From assembly GCA_017463125.1 (NCBI GenBank), contig JAFTPV010000005.1, forward strand, positions 1 to 64,000: DNA of 64,000 nt, read 5' to 3'. The DNA is from Clostridia bacterium. GTDB taxonomy: Bacteria; Bacillota; Clostridia; Oscillospirales; CAG-272. The notes under the pieces were generated by a model that saw nothing but the letters and a program-made list of their open reading frames with translations, was not told the origin of the DNA and did not search any database. A program made the translations under genes and the position numbers. Every line of letters begins with the position of its first letter. The stretch's first letter is position 1. Of the stretch, positions 17,756 through 27,300 are shown one piece after another.

Positions 17756-17832
17756 GAAAAAGAAAAATCCCCGATCAAAAAGGGTGATGTTCTTAGCGGA
17801 GAATTTGAAAAACACCGTTAAGTGCGAGCGTC

Positions 17833-17932
17833 GCATTTGTCCGGACGAATGCAGTATGGGCTAAGCCCAGGCCCTTATTACAAGCAGAAAGAGAGAACAA
17901 ATCGGTTTATAGCCTAATTGTTCTCTCTTTTT
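17833..17932. repeat. Palindromes and a terminator-like hairpin, possible small RNA region
   Basis: No gene is seen here. There is a 20-nt near-palindrome (17833-17852, GCATTTGTCC / GGACGAATGC), a short hairpin TGGGCTAAGCCCA (17857-17869), then a long hairpin with arms at about 17888-17900 (AAAGAGAGAACAA) and 17919-17931 (TTGTTCTCTCTTT) ending in a T-rich run. The last could terminate a short plus-strand transcript. No promoter was identified. Confidence 0.4.
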
Positions 17933-17965
17933 CTGTTGGGTTAAGTTTAGAGTTATGGGGCTCGC

Positions 17966-18146
17966 GAATTGCTTTGCAATTCATTCGCCGTTATGAATTT
18001 GCTACGCAAATGTTATGATATGATTGCCCATCTAATCTAAAGCTTGGCGAAGCCAATCATAACTATGCGAAGCATATCTAAACTGATAACTTGCCCGTAA
18101 GGGCAATCATAGTTTAGCGTGATTTGTCCGTTAAGGACATCACGCT
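17966..18146. repeat. Tandem array of six small hairpins
   Basis: Six consecutive short stems with tri- or tetraloops occupy 180 bp: GAATTGC/GCAATTC (17966-17982), ATTTGC/GCAAAT (17997-18011), TTGGC/GCCAA (18044-18056), TATGC/GCATA (18064-18076), TTGCCC/GGGCAA (18091-18106) and a larger AGCGTGAT/ATCACGCT hairpin with inner TGTCC/GGACA (about 18116-18146). ATGATTGCCC near 18020-18029 can also pair with GGGCAATCAT at 18101-18110. It lies downstream of both the pyr operon and operon A. It may end transcription or be a repeat family. No coding potential is seen. Confidence 0.6.
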
Positions 18147-18183
18147 AATGCCCGGGGATTTATGTTTTGTCGTTTTTTAGAAA

Positions 18184-19779
18184 TTAATCAGCTACACATT
18201 CTTTATCAATGAAGCCTACGAAGGTATCATCAAAGTATACGCCGGCGCCGCCTGTCAGTCCGTAACGCATATTCATAAGTACAGAGTCGTATGTTGCATC
18301 AAGGTCAAATCCGCTTGTGCTCACCGTCTTGTAATTTATTCTTTCACCGTTTACATACTGAATTTCCTTACCGTTATCATAAACCTCGATGGTTATAGTA
18401 TTCCACTCGCCTATCTTTAATTCTCCTCCGGTGGAGCTTGTATCTATATGATCGTTTGAAGATAAGTAATAGGTATATCCGCCTTCGGCATTAATCTTTG
18501 CAAATATCTTACCGATAACGGGTCCGCTGGATCCTGCCCATGCTCCTGTTGTTCCGCTTGTCTTAGAGAGCTGCAAATCTATAATATAATCGTAAGTTTC
18601 AGTACCGCTTATAACCGACGTGATACCGGTTGTATCAACTAGCATAAATCTCGTTTCGTATACCAAGCAGTTTCCGGATGTCATGCCTGTTTTCTTGTTG
18701 CTCAACACAAAGTCTACCGAATCCTTTACATTATGCCTATGCACCCAAAGAACCTTGTTTGTAGCATCCTTGGGGTCTGTTGCAAGATTGAGATGCAAAC
18801 GGTTATCTGTTGTTTCATACGTGGTCTTATCATAAAGTGTATAGCCGGTAAAGGAAGAGCTAGAATAATTGTAAGTACCGAATGCATATCCGTCTTTTGC
18901 AACGATATATGCATTAGCAGCAGAGTAGTCAACTCCTCCGTACACATCGTAGTACATACCCGCACCGATCTCGCCTGCCTCAACGGTAGTGTGACCTGTA
19001 AGCTCAACCTCTGCTGAAGCGGCAACAGTCTTTGTCGCGGTCGTGACAGTTCCATCAGCGGCGATGGTGTATGTGGTAATATCCCATGCCTTTACGGAAG
19101 CGTCATCGGGAGTGATAGTAACCTTCGAGCCAGGCTCGTATATGCCTGCGCAAACGCCGTCAACCTTACCGCCTACTATATTAACAAAGTGACGGTCTGT
19201 AACGAGGGTTACGTTCTCTTTTCCAAGGAAATTGAGGAAGTAGTCCTGCGCGTCTGCCGCGTGCTCAAGGTAAGAGAGGTAGAGCGCCTTCTGGTAAGTT
19301 TCGGTTTCATCGTTGGGGTTGATTACGTCGTCCACAAAGAGTCTTTCATAGAAATACTCTGCGGGGCTGTATTTCATAGTTTCGCTTACGTTATCGCCGT
19401 CCTTAACGAAAACGTATACCTCATCGCATACGTCTGCTGCCGCAAAACCGGGTACTGTGTAAGTATAGAAGGGGCCTTCTATGCCGTTTACAGTATCGTT
19501 GCAAAGCGCTGCGTCAGCCTTTACGCTGAACTTAAATTCTCCGCCGTTTGCGGGATCGCCGTTATAAACCTCGAGAGTTGCAGTGTCTGATACTGAGCTT
19601 TGAAGAACTGCGTACTGAATTGCAAGTGTTGCGCCATATTTAACGTTTCTTCCCGCTATTTCAATTTCGGGATTCTGTGCTTCACCCTCTGCGCTTGCGC
19701 CAAATGCAAAGGCGGAGCAAGCAAGGAGAGCTGCCGTAAGAGTGAGAATGAGAATTTTTGTTAATTTAGAATTTTTCAT
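18184..19779 (-). CDS. Secreted protein A: operon A exported protein with C-terminal LamG/ConA-like domain (531 aa)
   Basis: I start it at the ATG at 19779, preceded by AGAAAGGA. This gives a classic signal peptide (KNSKLTK, hydrophobic core, cleavage near GASA). After it is an N-terminal beta-domain (about 35-150: NVKYGATLAIQYAV, YTVPGFAAADVCDEVYVF, YSPAEYFYERLF), a middle region with YLSYLEHAADAQ, and a C-terminal jelly-roll resembling laminin-G/concanavalin domains (GNCLVYETRFML, GEWNTITIEVYDNGKEIQYVNGERI, VYFDDTFVGFID). It is the last gene of operon A. The same N-terminal pattern occurs in the operon B counterpart. The C-terminal domain also matches the last domain of lipoprotein A (FDDTFVGIIEKE). 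It probably binds glycan or a partner at the surface. No catalytic motif was seen. Confidence 0.75.
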   Translation of the reverse strand: MKNSKLTKILILTLTAALLACSAFAFGASAEGEAQNPEIEIAGRNVKYGATLAIQYAVLQSSVSDTATLEVYNGDPANGGEFKFSVKADAALCNDTVNGIEGPFYTYTVPGFAAADVCDEVYVFVKDGDNVSETMKYSPAEYFYERLFVDDVINPNDETETYQKALYLSYLEHAADAQDYFLNFLGKENVTLVTDRHFVNIVGGKVDGVCAGIYEPGSKVTITPDDASVKAWDITTYTIAADGTVTTATKTVAASAEVELTGHTTVEAGEIGAGMYYDVYGGVDYSAANAYIVAKDGYAFGTYNYSSSSFTGYTLYDKTTYETTDNRLHLNLATDPKDATNKVLWVHRHNVKDSVDFVLSNKKTGMTSGNCLVYETRFMLVDTTGITSVISGTETYDYIIDLQLSKTSGTTGAWAGSSGPVIGKIFAKINAEGGYTYYLSSNDHIDTSSTGGELKIGEWNTITIEVYDNGKEIQYVNGERINYKTVSTSGFDLDATYDSVLMNMRYGLTGGAGVYFDDTFVGFIDKECVAD

Positions 19780-19820
19780 TATTGTTTCCTTTCTGTTTTT
19801 TGTTTTTTGTAAGAGAGTTT

Positions 19821-19964
19821 TTAAGTCCATGAGCTATCGTAATAATCGTCGCTCCAGTTGGGTGTTTTGCCTTCGCCGGAGGTGGCTATAACGTCCCCTG
19901 CCTCAAAGGTGACAATCTTTATCTCGGGGTCGAGATATGGTGCTTTGCGTTTCTCTTCTTTCAA
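19821..19964 (-). CDS. 47-aa peptide A of the DVIxTSG family (TTG start)
   Basis: This short ORF lies between the solo toroid gene and the secreted protein gene, 48 nt after the former and 41 nt before the latter. It starts with TTG at 19964, 8 nt after a consensus AAGGAGG; no in-frame ATG is available. The 47-aa product has a basic N-terminus (KEEKRK), then PEIKIVTFEAGDVIATSG, then an acidic/aromatic tail ending DSSWT. It aligns without gaps over residues 1-30 with the 47-aa peptide of operon B, sharing KRK(5-7), Tyr10, Pro13, Ile17, Phe20, Asp24-Val-Ile, Thr28-Ser-Gly30, and both carry a terminal Trp-Thr. There is no signal peptide. Function is unknown; a precursor, adaptor or tag peptide are possibilities. 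Confidence 0.75.
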   Translation of the reverse strand: MKEEKRKAPYLDPEIKIVTFEAGDVIATSGEGKTPNWSDDYYDSSWT

Positions 19965-20012
19965 ATTTTTCGCCTCCTTTTTAGATTTTTATGTGTATTT
20001 GCTAATAATAAT

Positions 20013-21275
20013 TTACATTTTAGTGGGTTTCTTTATGTTCTCGAGGAATGCGTCATACTGTTTCTTACCGTGAATAGGCGGCATAAGACCTTCAAGCTCC
20101 AGCGCGCCGAATATCTTGCCGACAAGGCCTGTTGTGCAGAGTATGGTTGCGTTTACGTCACCCTCGTTGATAAGTCCGGGGGTTACAGGTGCGCCCTGTG
20201 AGGTGGGGCAGGTGCAACCAGGACAGTAGGAGAAGGAGCCGTCCGTTTTCTTAAATGTGAGCGCCTTTCTTTTTGATGCTTTGATGCCCTCGGGCGCCAT
20301 GCGTATCAGGTCAAGATATATCTTTTCTGCCTCCGCCTTTTCTGTGTCGTTTCCGTACTTTCTCAGGTTTGATATAGCATTCCATGCAGAGTACCAGGCG
20401 TTAAACTGGTAGCAAACGGTGGAGCATTTTTCATCAGAGCAGATGCAGTCCATAGCCGTTCTTGCTACGTTTGCCGCATTAGGTATTGTGGATTTTGCCG
20501 TACCGTAGAAGCAGCTTATCTTAAGGATACCATTTATCGCCTCGTAGCCTGTCGCTGTGCCCCAAATTCCCGTATCGGCCCTCTGGTGACTGTTAAGAAT
20601 TTCTATAGCTATGTCCTTGTAGCCCGCATTTACTATCTGCGCGCCCTGCGCCGCTATGACGTTGCCCGACCAATACGCCTTCTCTTCCCAGTCGAAAGAG
20701 TTCATATACTCTCTGAAAGCATCCTCCGAGCGAAGATACTCGGGCATTGCCGAGAGGGTTTCATTTTTCTCTTCTCCTTTAGCCTCGCGAGCCGCCTTTA
20801 GTCTCTCGTTTGCGGTAGGTGCGGGGAACTTGTAGCCGAGGCGACGCGAAAGGTCCTCGCTCCACATAAGGTCACGTCCTCGGCGGGAGTCGCGGATATT
20901 CTTGCCCCACTGCTTGTGGTAGATGTATCCGTCCTCGGAGTCAAAAAGGGAGAGATTAAATTCCTTTATTTTTTCGAGCATCCATTTTGGGTGCTCAAGG
21001 TCGGATTTTACCATTCCCGAGCCTTTAAGGTAGTTCATCGCCTGTATTGTGGACTCAATGTCGGGTAGGAAGCCGTCGTTATCCCTTGCGGAATTTGAGT
21101 AATACCAGCCTCCGATGTCGAAGTCAAAAAGCTTTGCAAGCCAAATGACGTCGGGTGTGCCGTAGGCTGAATAGAGGTCCTCTACGGCATCAATAAATTC
21201 ATTGCCGTTACCGCCGAGCCTTGTTACCTCAGCGGAGAGCTTTTCGTATTTTTCTTTTCTAAAAGCTGTATTCAT
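20013..21275 (-). CDS. Solo toroid-like protein A (cytoplasmic, unknown activity)
   Basis: This 420-aa protein has no signal peptide. The sequence is almost all helical, with repeated helix-hairpin spacing that suggests an alpha/alpha toroid (the fold used by terpene cyclases, prenyltransferases and several glycan lyases/hydrolases). Motifs shared with three other proteins or domains in this window are GGWYYSNSARD (55-65) followed by GFLPDIEST, GYIYHKQWGK, RRGRDL, and EGDVNAT near the C-terminus. The conserved His, Trp, Arg and Asp residues suggest an active or binding site. I do not recognise a named family, and the cysteine cluster CPGCTC is not conserved in the paralogue. It lies directly downstream of lipoprotein A, which carries the same domain, and upstream of peptide A. 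Confidence 0.75.
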   Translation of the reverse strand: MNTAFRKEKYEKLSAEVTRLGGNGNEFIDAVEDLYSAYGTPDVIWLAKLFDFDIGGWYYSNSARDNDGFLPDIESTIQAMNYLKGSGMVKSDLEHPKWMLEKIKEFNLSLFDSEDGYIYHKQWGKNIRDSRRGRDLMWSEDLSRRLGYKFPAPTANERLKAAREAKGEEKNETLSAMPEYLRSEDAFREYMNSFDWEEKAYWSGNVIAAQGAQIVNAGYKDIAIEILNSHQRADTGIWGTATGYEAINGILKISCFYGTAKSTIPNAANVARTAMDCICSDEKCSTVCYQFNAWYSAWNAISNLRKYGNDTEKAEAEKIYLDLIRMAPEGIKASKRKALTFKKTDGSFSYCPGCTCPTSQGAPVTPGLINEGDVNATILCTTGLVGKIFGALELEGLMPPIHGKKQYDAFLENIKKPTKM

Positions 21276-21298
21276 TTTCTTTTTTGTGTTTGTGTCGC

Positions 21299-21324
21299 GG
21301 CTTGCCGATATTTCACGGCAAGCC
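21299..21324. other. Stem-loop between lipoprotein A and solo toroid A
   Basis: A perfect 9-bp inverted repeat, GGCTTGCCG (21299-21307) and CGGCAAGCC (21316-21324), starts 6 nt after the lipoprotein A stop codon. There is no T-run on the minus-strand side, so it is not an intrinsic terminator for this operon. It may stabilise or process the mRNA and so set different levels for the flanking genes. Confidence 0.55.
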
Positions 21325-21330
21325 TGTTTT

Positions 21331-24300
21331 TTAGTTTGCTGTGTACTCTTTTTCGATTATTCCAACGAAGGTATCATCGAAGTATGCGCCAAAGCCGTTA
21401 TTTAATCCGCCTCTGGGTCTTACCAAAACAGAATCATAAGTTGCGCCAATATCAATGCCGTCCGACTTAATCGTCTTTGAGTAAATGTATACTCCGTCAA
21501 CATAGTACTTTGAAATTCCGTTGCCGTAGGTTTCAACCCTTAACGTGTGCCACTCATCAGTTTTTATCTCGCCGCCTTTATCAAGCGTGTTTACAAACTG
21601 ATACGGTGCAACGCAGAAGCGGTATCCACTGTCAGCACTAGAATCGGCGACTATTGAAATGCAGGCTGTTATGAGTCCGCGCGTAGTTGTATCAGAAGCT
21701 CCCGAACCGGTGGAATAAACGGTTTGACCGCTTGCATTTGTAGAAGTGTAGGTCTTGCCAAGCTCAATAGCAAAGGCTTCCTTATAAGTTTGTGTCGCAT
21801 AACTTTCAAGCGCTGAAGTTTCTGCACTCTTTATCATAATTTTAGTTTCAAAAACTAAACAGTTACCCGACTTCAAATTTGACTTATTTGTCGTAAATAC
21901 GAGAGGCGTGGTATCCTTCGTATCGTACTTATGATATATGAGCACCTTGTTTGCAGCATTGCATGGATCGGTTATGATATTGAGGTAAGCTCTGTCGTCC
22001 GTCGTGGCGGTGCTTGAGCTATCGTAAATCATATATCCCGCCAGCGAATGTTTATTAATATTATTACGGTTACAACCGTATGCAAGCCCCTCTACTGCAA
22101 GGCTCTTTGCGCTATCAGCATCGTTATAAACAAGACCGCCGTACTCGGTGAAATACTCTCCGTCGTAAACGTCTTTTGGCGTTTCGGGGGGTGTGGGCTC
22201 GTCGGTATCGTCACCGCCGCCTGTGATTGTGTCGTCACCGCTATCACCCGAGCCTGTGCCGTTTGAGCTGAAGCACATATTGTCAAAGTATACTTTAGCC
22301 TCGCTTGCTTCCTTACGAAGAAGGAGCGCAAGGTAAGGAGTGCCGCTGACATCGGCTGTAAATTCTTCGGTAATAATGACCTTCTCATTGATAGAATAGA
22401 TTACCTTGTCGTTATCAAGGTCATACTTTGCAGTAAATCTTATCCACTCGTCACCAGAGACTGTAAGCTCACCAATAGTGAACGTGCCGTCATTGTTTGC
22501 TAAAATGTCAAGAGTTGTATACATTTTCGGTGTTGATTCACCACCGCCTGTGCGGTAATTTGCAGCAAGTGCTACGCGAAGAACCCATTTGTTTTCCTCG
22601 TTCTCGAGCCCTACTACCTCACCTAGCTTCATTCCGGTTTCAAAGATATACACACTTCCTGCGCCGACAACGTTCTTTACGTATATTTCGCCCTGATAGC
22701 TATTGTTTATCTTTGCGTAAAGCAGGCTCTTTCCACCATCATCGCTCGCTATGCTGAGGTAAGCGTAAGTGGTATTTCCGGGCGAGGTGGTAGACTGATT
22801 TCTGACTATCACTCTATCGTCCATAGGAAGCTCGATGCCGGTGCCGCCCTTGTCGATTCCGTTATATGCGTCGCTCATATTATCAAAGCTGAGGCCGCCG
22901 CTGACGAAATTCTTACCTGGTGCGCGTCCGTCAATCTTAAGCTCGGGAACAGTTCCATCGTAGGATTCGGCAGTTGCTATGCAGGTGGTATTATCGAAGA
23001 ATACGTCACGGCTCTTAGTTTGCTTATTAAGAATGAAGCCGACGTGGCTGAAGTCCTCTGGCGAAATCTCAACAGCCGCAGTGTGTACAAGCTCACCGTT
23101 TACATATATTGCCGCGACTCCATAGCTCTCACTTGTTACGGTGTAATACTGTATTCTGAAATTGAACCAGGTGTCACCGTCAACCTTTACGCGCATGCCG
23201 TCAGGAGCCTCAATATCAAAGGTGCCATCAGCCTTTGCGTAGAATTTAATTTCGGAGTAGAAGGTGGGTATTGCATCTGTGGTCGTTGTGCGTATGCCCT
23301 GGGTGAAGCCCATGCGCATAGTCCATGCCGTATCATCAGCGGTGAGCGAGGGCGACACGAGCTTAAGGCTGGTTTCATAGATGAAGGTCTTGCCCTCTCC
23401 GCCCTGGCGCTTGAAGTAATACTCGGAGGTTTTATCAGTCGTATTCTTGCCGAACCTGAGCGATTTACCGCCTATTTCGGTGTTGAATATGATATATGAA
23501 CCCGTTTCCTGATATGCGGCATCGGTAATACCGTTGTTTCTTGCGAATATCTTATCAAAGGCGTCTATTTCGTTGCGCTTGTCAATATCCGTCCACACAT
23601 TTCCGGTATATTGGTTAAAGTTGTTACCGCCGTACTGCTCGAAATACTTGCCTGGGAGGAGTCCCTCGTCTATTTCGGGAAGCGGGTCGGGCTCTGCCGC
23701 TAAGCGCTCGGTTTTAATGTTATCAAGGAGGATGGTACAGTTGGCATCGCTCCACGTATAGAGTCTGACCTCGTTTACGTTGTTTGAGGTATAGGTTGCG
23801 TTATTGTAAGCATTATAGCCCGTACCAATAAGTACACCGTCAATATACACCTTTACAAGAACATCTGCTATTCCGTCACCGGTATAGTCTATATCGGTCT
23901 TTTGATACTCCATACGCAGCTTAAACCACTTGCCCGCCTTTGCAACCTGCTTTGAAATATAGGTTGCTCCGCCGGTGTTGTCGCTGAGAATTACGCTTCC
24001 GCTTGAATACTGGAGCGTCATTTTTGTCGCGTATTGGTTGCCTGCCATAAAGTAGACTTCAACCGCGTCAGATTTAGTAAGGAAGTTTGCCGCAATATCA
24101 GCCTCAAAGGCTACTCTGTTTGTATTTTCATCCGCCTTGATAACGGGTATATACAGAGAGTCGTTTCCGCCGACACTCGTGGTATATTCGAGAACCTTGC
24201 TCGCCGCGCCATCGATTATCATTTCCTTAACCCTGAGATTTGCAGAGCCGGAACGGAAGTCAAGCCTGAACAGCCCCTTAACGTTACCCGTCGAGGTCTC

Positions 24301-27300
24301 TTCAAAGGTGATTTCAGCCTTGTTCTTCTCGGGTGAGGCTGTGTCGGATTTTCCGATAGCAAAGTACATATTATAGCACTCCGCTTTTACGTTATCGAGT
24401 GTGAGAGCTGTATTTGCCTTATTCGAGGTTGCGGTTACGTAATCGCACGAAAGGTCTGCGTTTTCCTGCTTATAGACAAGGCTCGTTGTACCTATCGTTT
24501 TACCGTTTAGCACTACGTTCATAGCGTCCTTAGCCGCGCTGTACTCTATCCGCAGAGTGCCGGAGCCCTGCTCAAAGCTGCAGAGAGGTACAAGATTATA
24601 TACCTTCTGTTCGGTTACCTCGTATACCTTAACGACGTCACCGTCGGTTACAAAATCAAGAGCGGCTATAATGTGTCCGTCCTCATTTGTAAAGGCTACT
24701 CTGAACTCCGAATTTTGCTTTTCGGCTATGGTGAAATCTGCTTCAAGGATAACCGCGCTGATTACAGGGCTTCTCTTATTTACGGGGACTTTAAGCTGTG
24801 AGCCGGAGGAGCTTTGTCCAAAATCGACCTTACCCTCGTTAAGCTTCGCTCCGCTTGCGGTACAATCACCAAGTCCGTCGGTAAAATCGTATACCTTCTC
24901 AGGAATTGTAGGCTCGGTAACCTCGTCGTATGATACTACGTCCCTTTCCGCCTTAACCGTATGCACCAATACCGCACCGCTTACACCGTCTGCCGAGATA
25001 TTGGCAAAGGTCAGCTCGCCGTAAATATTGTTTATAGCTCTTTGACAGAAGGCGTCAAGAGTTGCAACTATTGTTTTATCAAGATATATAAGAGCCGTTC
25101 TCATAGTTCCGAAATACTCAACTCTTATAGTAAATTTCTTGCCTATCGGAGCTTCAAATCCGGATATCTTTGCTCCGGTCGCCCCGCTTGAAGCCTCGTG
25201 AAGCGCAAGATATTTTACTCCGTCACGCTGTTCTACTATAAGATGAACCCTGACCATTGCAACAGAGGTGGTGGTGCGTAAGACAAGCTCATACTTTGCT
25301 CCTACTGCAGTACTCTCGTCAACGGTGAGGGAAAGGTCTGCTACACCGCAGTTTGCCTTCTGGGTTCTGACGGTTACAGGAACCTTCAGCGAGCCTGACT
25401 GCAAATCAAGCGCGCTTGTGCCGTCAATCTCCTTAAGCTGCGAATCGGTTGTCAGGTCACCGTGAATACCGTTTGCAAAATCATATACAACCTCTTCCTT
25501 ATCGGGTGCGTCAACGTTTATAAGAAGCTTCTCTTGCGGGTCGTTCACTATCTCGTATTGCTTTGACGTCTTGGTTACTGTGGTGTTGTCCATAAGAAGA
25601 GTCGTATTATTAGTGGACATTACAGCGACTCTTACACCCCTGTAATTTTCAGAGGGCTTTCCGCCGCCTTCAAGCTTTGCACCGTCTCCGCTGTACCAGT
25701 TGTCGCTGACGGCTATTAGGGTTTCGTTAATGTATATTTTAATTCGGATATTGGCTCTATCCTGGGAGTAATACTCAACTCTGAGCTTAAACCACTCACC
25801 GACAGCCGCTACTCTGCCAAGGGATACCGACCTCGAGTTTTTAGACTCACCGGCAGACTCCTCGTGCAGATATACTCCGTCGTTTTCATCTATAATTTCG
25901 TCACCGTTTTCGTCCTTGACGGTAATGCCTATCATATAAATTCCGTCGTGAATTGTGATGTGCGAAATATAACCCGCATCACTTGACTCAACGAGGAAAT
26001 CGGATTCGCAAATAAAGGTCTTGGCTCCGAGATACATAGACTCGTACGGAATTACTACATAGTCGTATCCGTTGTTCTTCGACTCAAATCTTAAAACGTT
26101 ACCGTCCCTGCCCATTTCAACCGTAACGTCACCGCTTGAAGAAATGCTCTTGGTAAAGCCTTCGGGTGTCTGACCAATCGTGCTGTCCTCATAATCAAGA
26201 GGCTCGGCGTTTGGAACCTCGTCCTTGACCGACTCGTTAAGGTCGGTTACGATCTCCATATATCTTATAAAGTCGCTCTTTGTGTACATAGAAACCATCG
26301 AAAGACCGAGAACTCTGAACATTCTCTCCGTCGTACCGACGCTTCCGAGCTCGGTAGCGTTTATGTCTCCCTCTACCTGATTGGGAAGAGCGACGATCAT
26401 CTCTGAGGAGGTTGGTGAGCTGTATTTCTTCGAGTAGGAAATAGAGCCGTCAGGCTTTATAAAGGCGGCAATACACGAGGTCGTGTTCTTTATTGACTTA
26501 ACCGCATTTTTAAGTATCTCTGATCTTACCTCGGAAAGATTTTCTTTAAGACTCGTGTTATAGCTCTCAATATTCTGAACGAGATTAAGCACCGCATACC
26601 ACGTATTGTAAATATCCGTGATGGCGGTAACGTCATCGGGGTTCATAATACCGATAACCTCAAGGGTAGAGCTTATCGCCTCCATAACGTAGGGGAACGG
26701 GCGGCCAAAGGTTGACCACGCGCCCGAAATCTTAAGAAGGCCGTTTACTCCCTCATAGTCGGCGTAATCGTACGTTGTCCAAAGACCTGTTTTAGGATTT
26801 TGCTTTGTTTCAAGCCAGGTGAAGAGCACGTTCTCAAGCCCCTCTTCTCCGCGTCCCTTAAGCACCTGGTCTCTCTTTTTTATCTGGCTTATCTGAGTTG
26901 AAAGAATAGAGCTTACCTTGTATGGTGATGCGTTTATATCAAGGGTTTTAAGATAATCGGAAAAAGCCTTTGCGCTCACGAAGCGCGCCTCAACGTAAGC
27001 ATCGTCACTTACGGCTATGACCTTGGATACCGCGGTAACAGCCGATGTCTTTTTCAAGGGAGCAAGCATAGACACGGGGGAAACTCTCGTTCCGTCTGCC
27101 GGAATACCGTCGCCCTTTGTTCCGTTTGCCGTATCATAGGTCGGGCTATTGCCAAAACTTTTAAGAATTGCCTCCGCCTTGCCAAGATCTCTGCCCTTTC
27201 TCGTTTCCGAGCCGTCAACCTGTGCCTTCGTCCACTGGGGATGATAGAAATATCCGTTTTCGTCCTGGCGCGACTTAACGAAATATACTATCTGTTCCTG

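Noticed and set aside
17966-18146. A CRISPR-like array
   Set aside because: The repeated units are hairpins of different sequence, not identical repeats with regular spacers, and no cas genes are present.
20013-21275. Assigning the toroid protein as LanC-type cyclase or protein prenyltransferase
   Set aside because: The possible zinc-binding cysteines (CPGCTC) are present in only one of four copies, so a shared zinc site is not supported.
21299-21324. An intrinsic terminator between lipoprotein A and the solo toroid gene
   Set aside because: The hairpin is perfect but has no T-run on the minus strand, and the genes beyond it appear to belong to the same operon.
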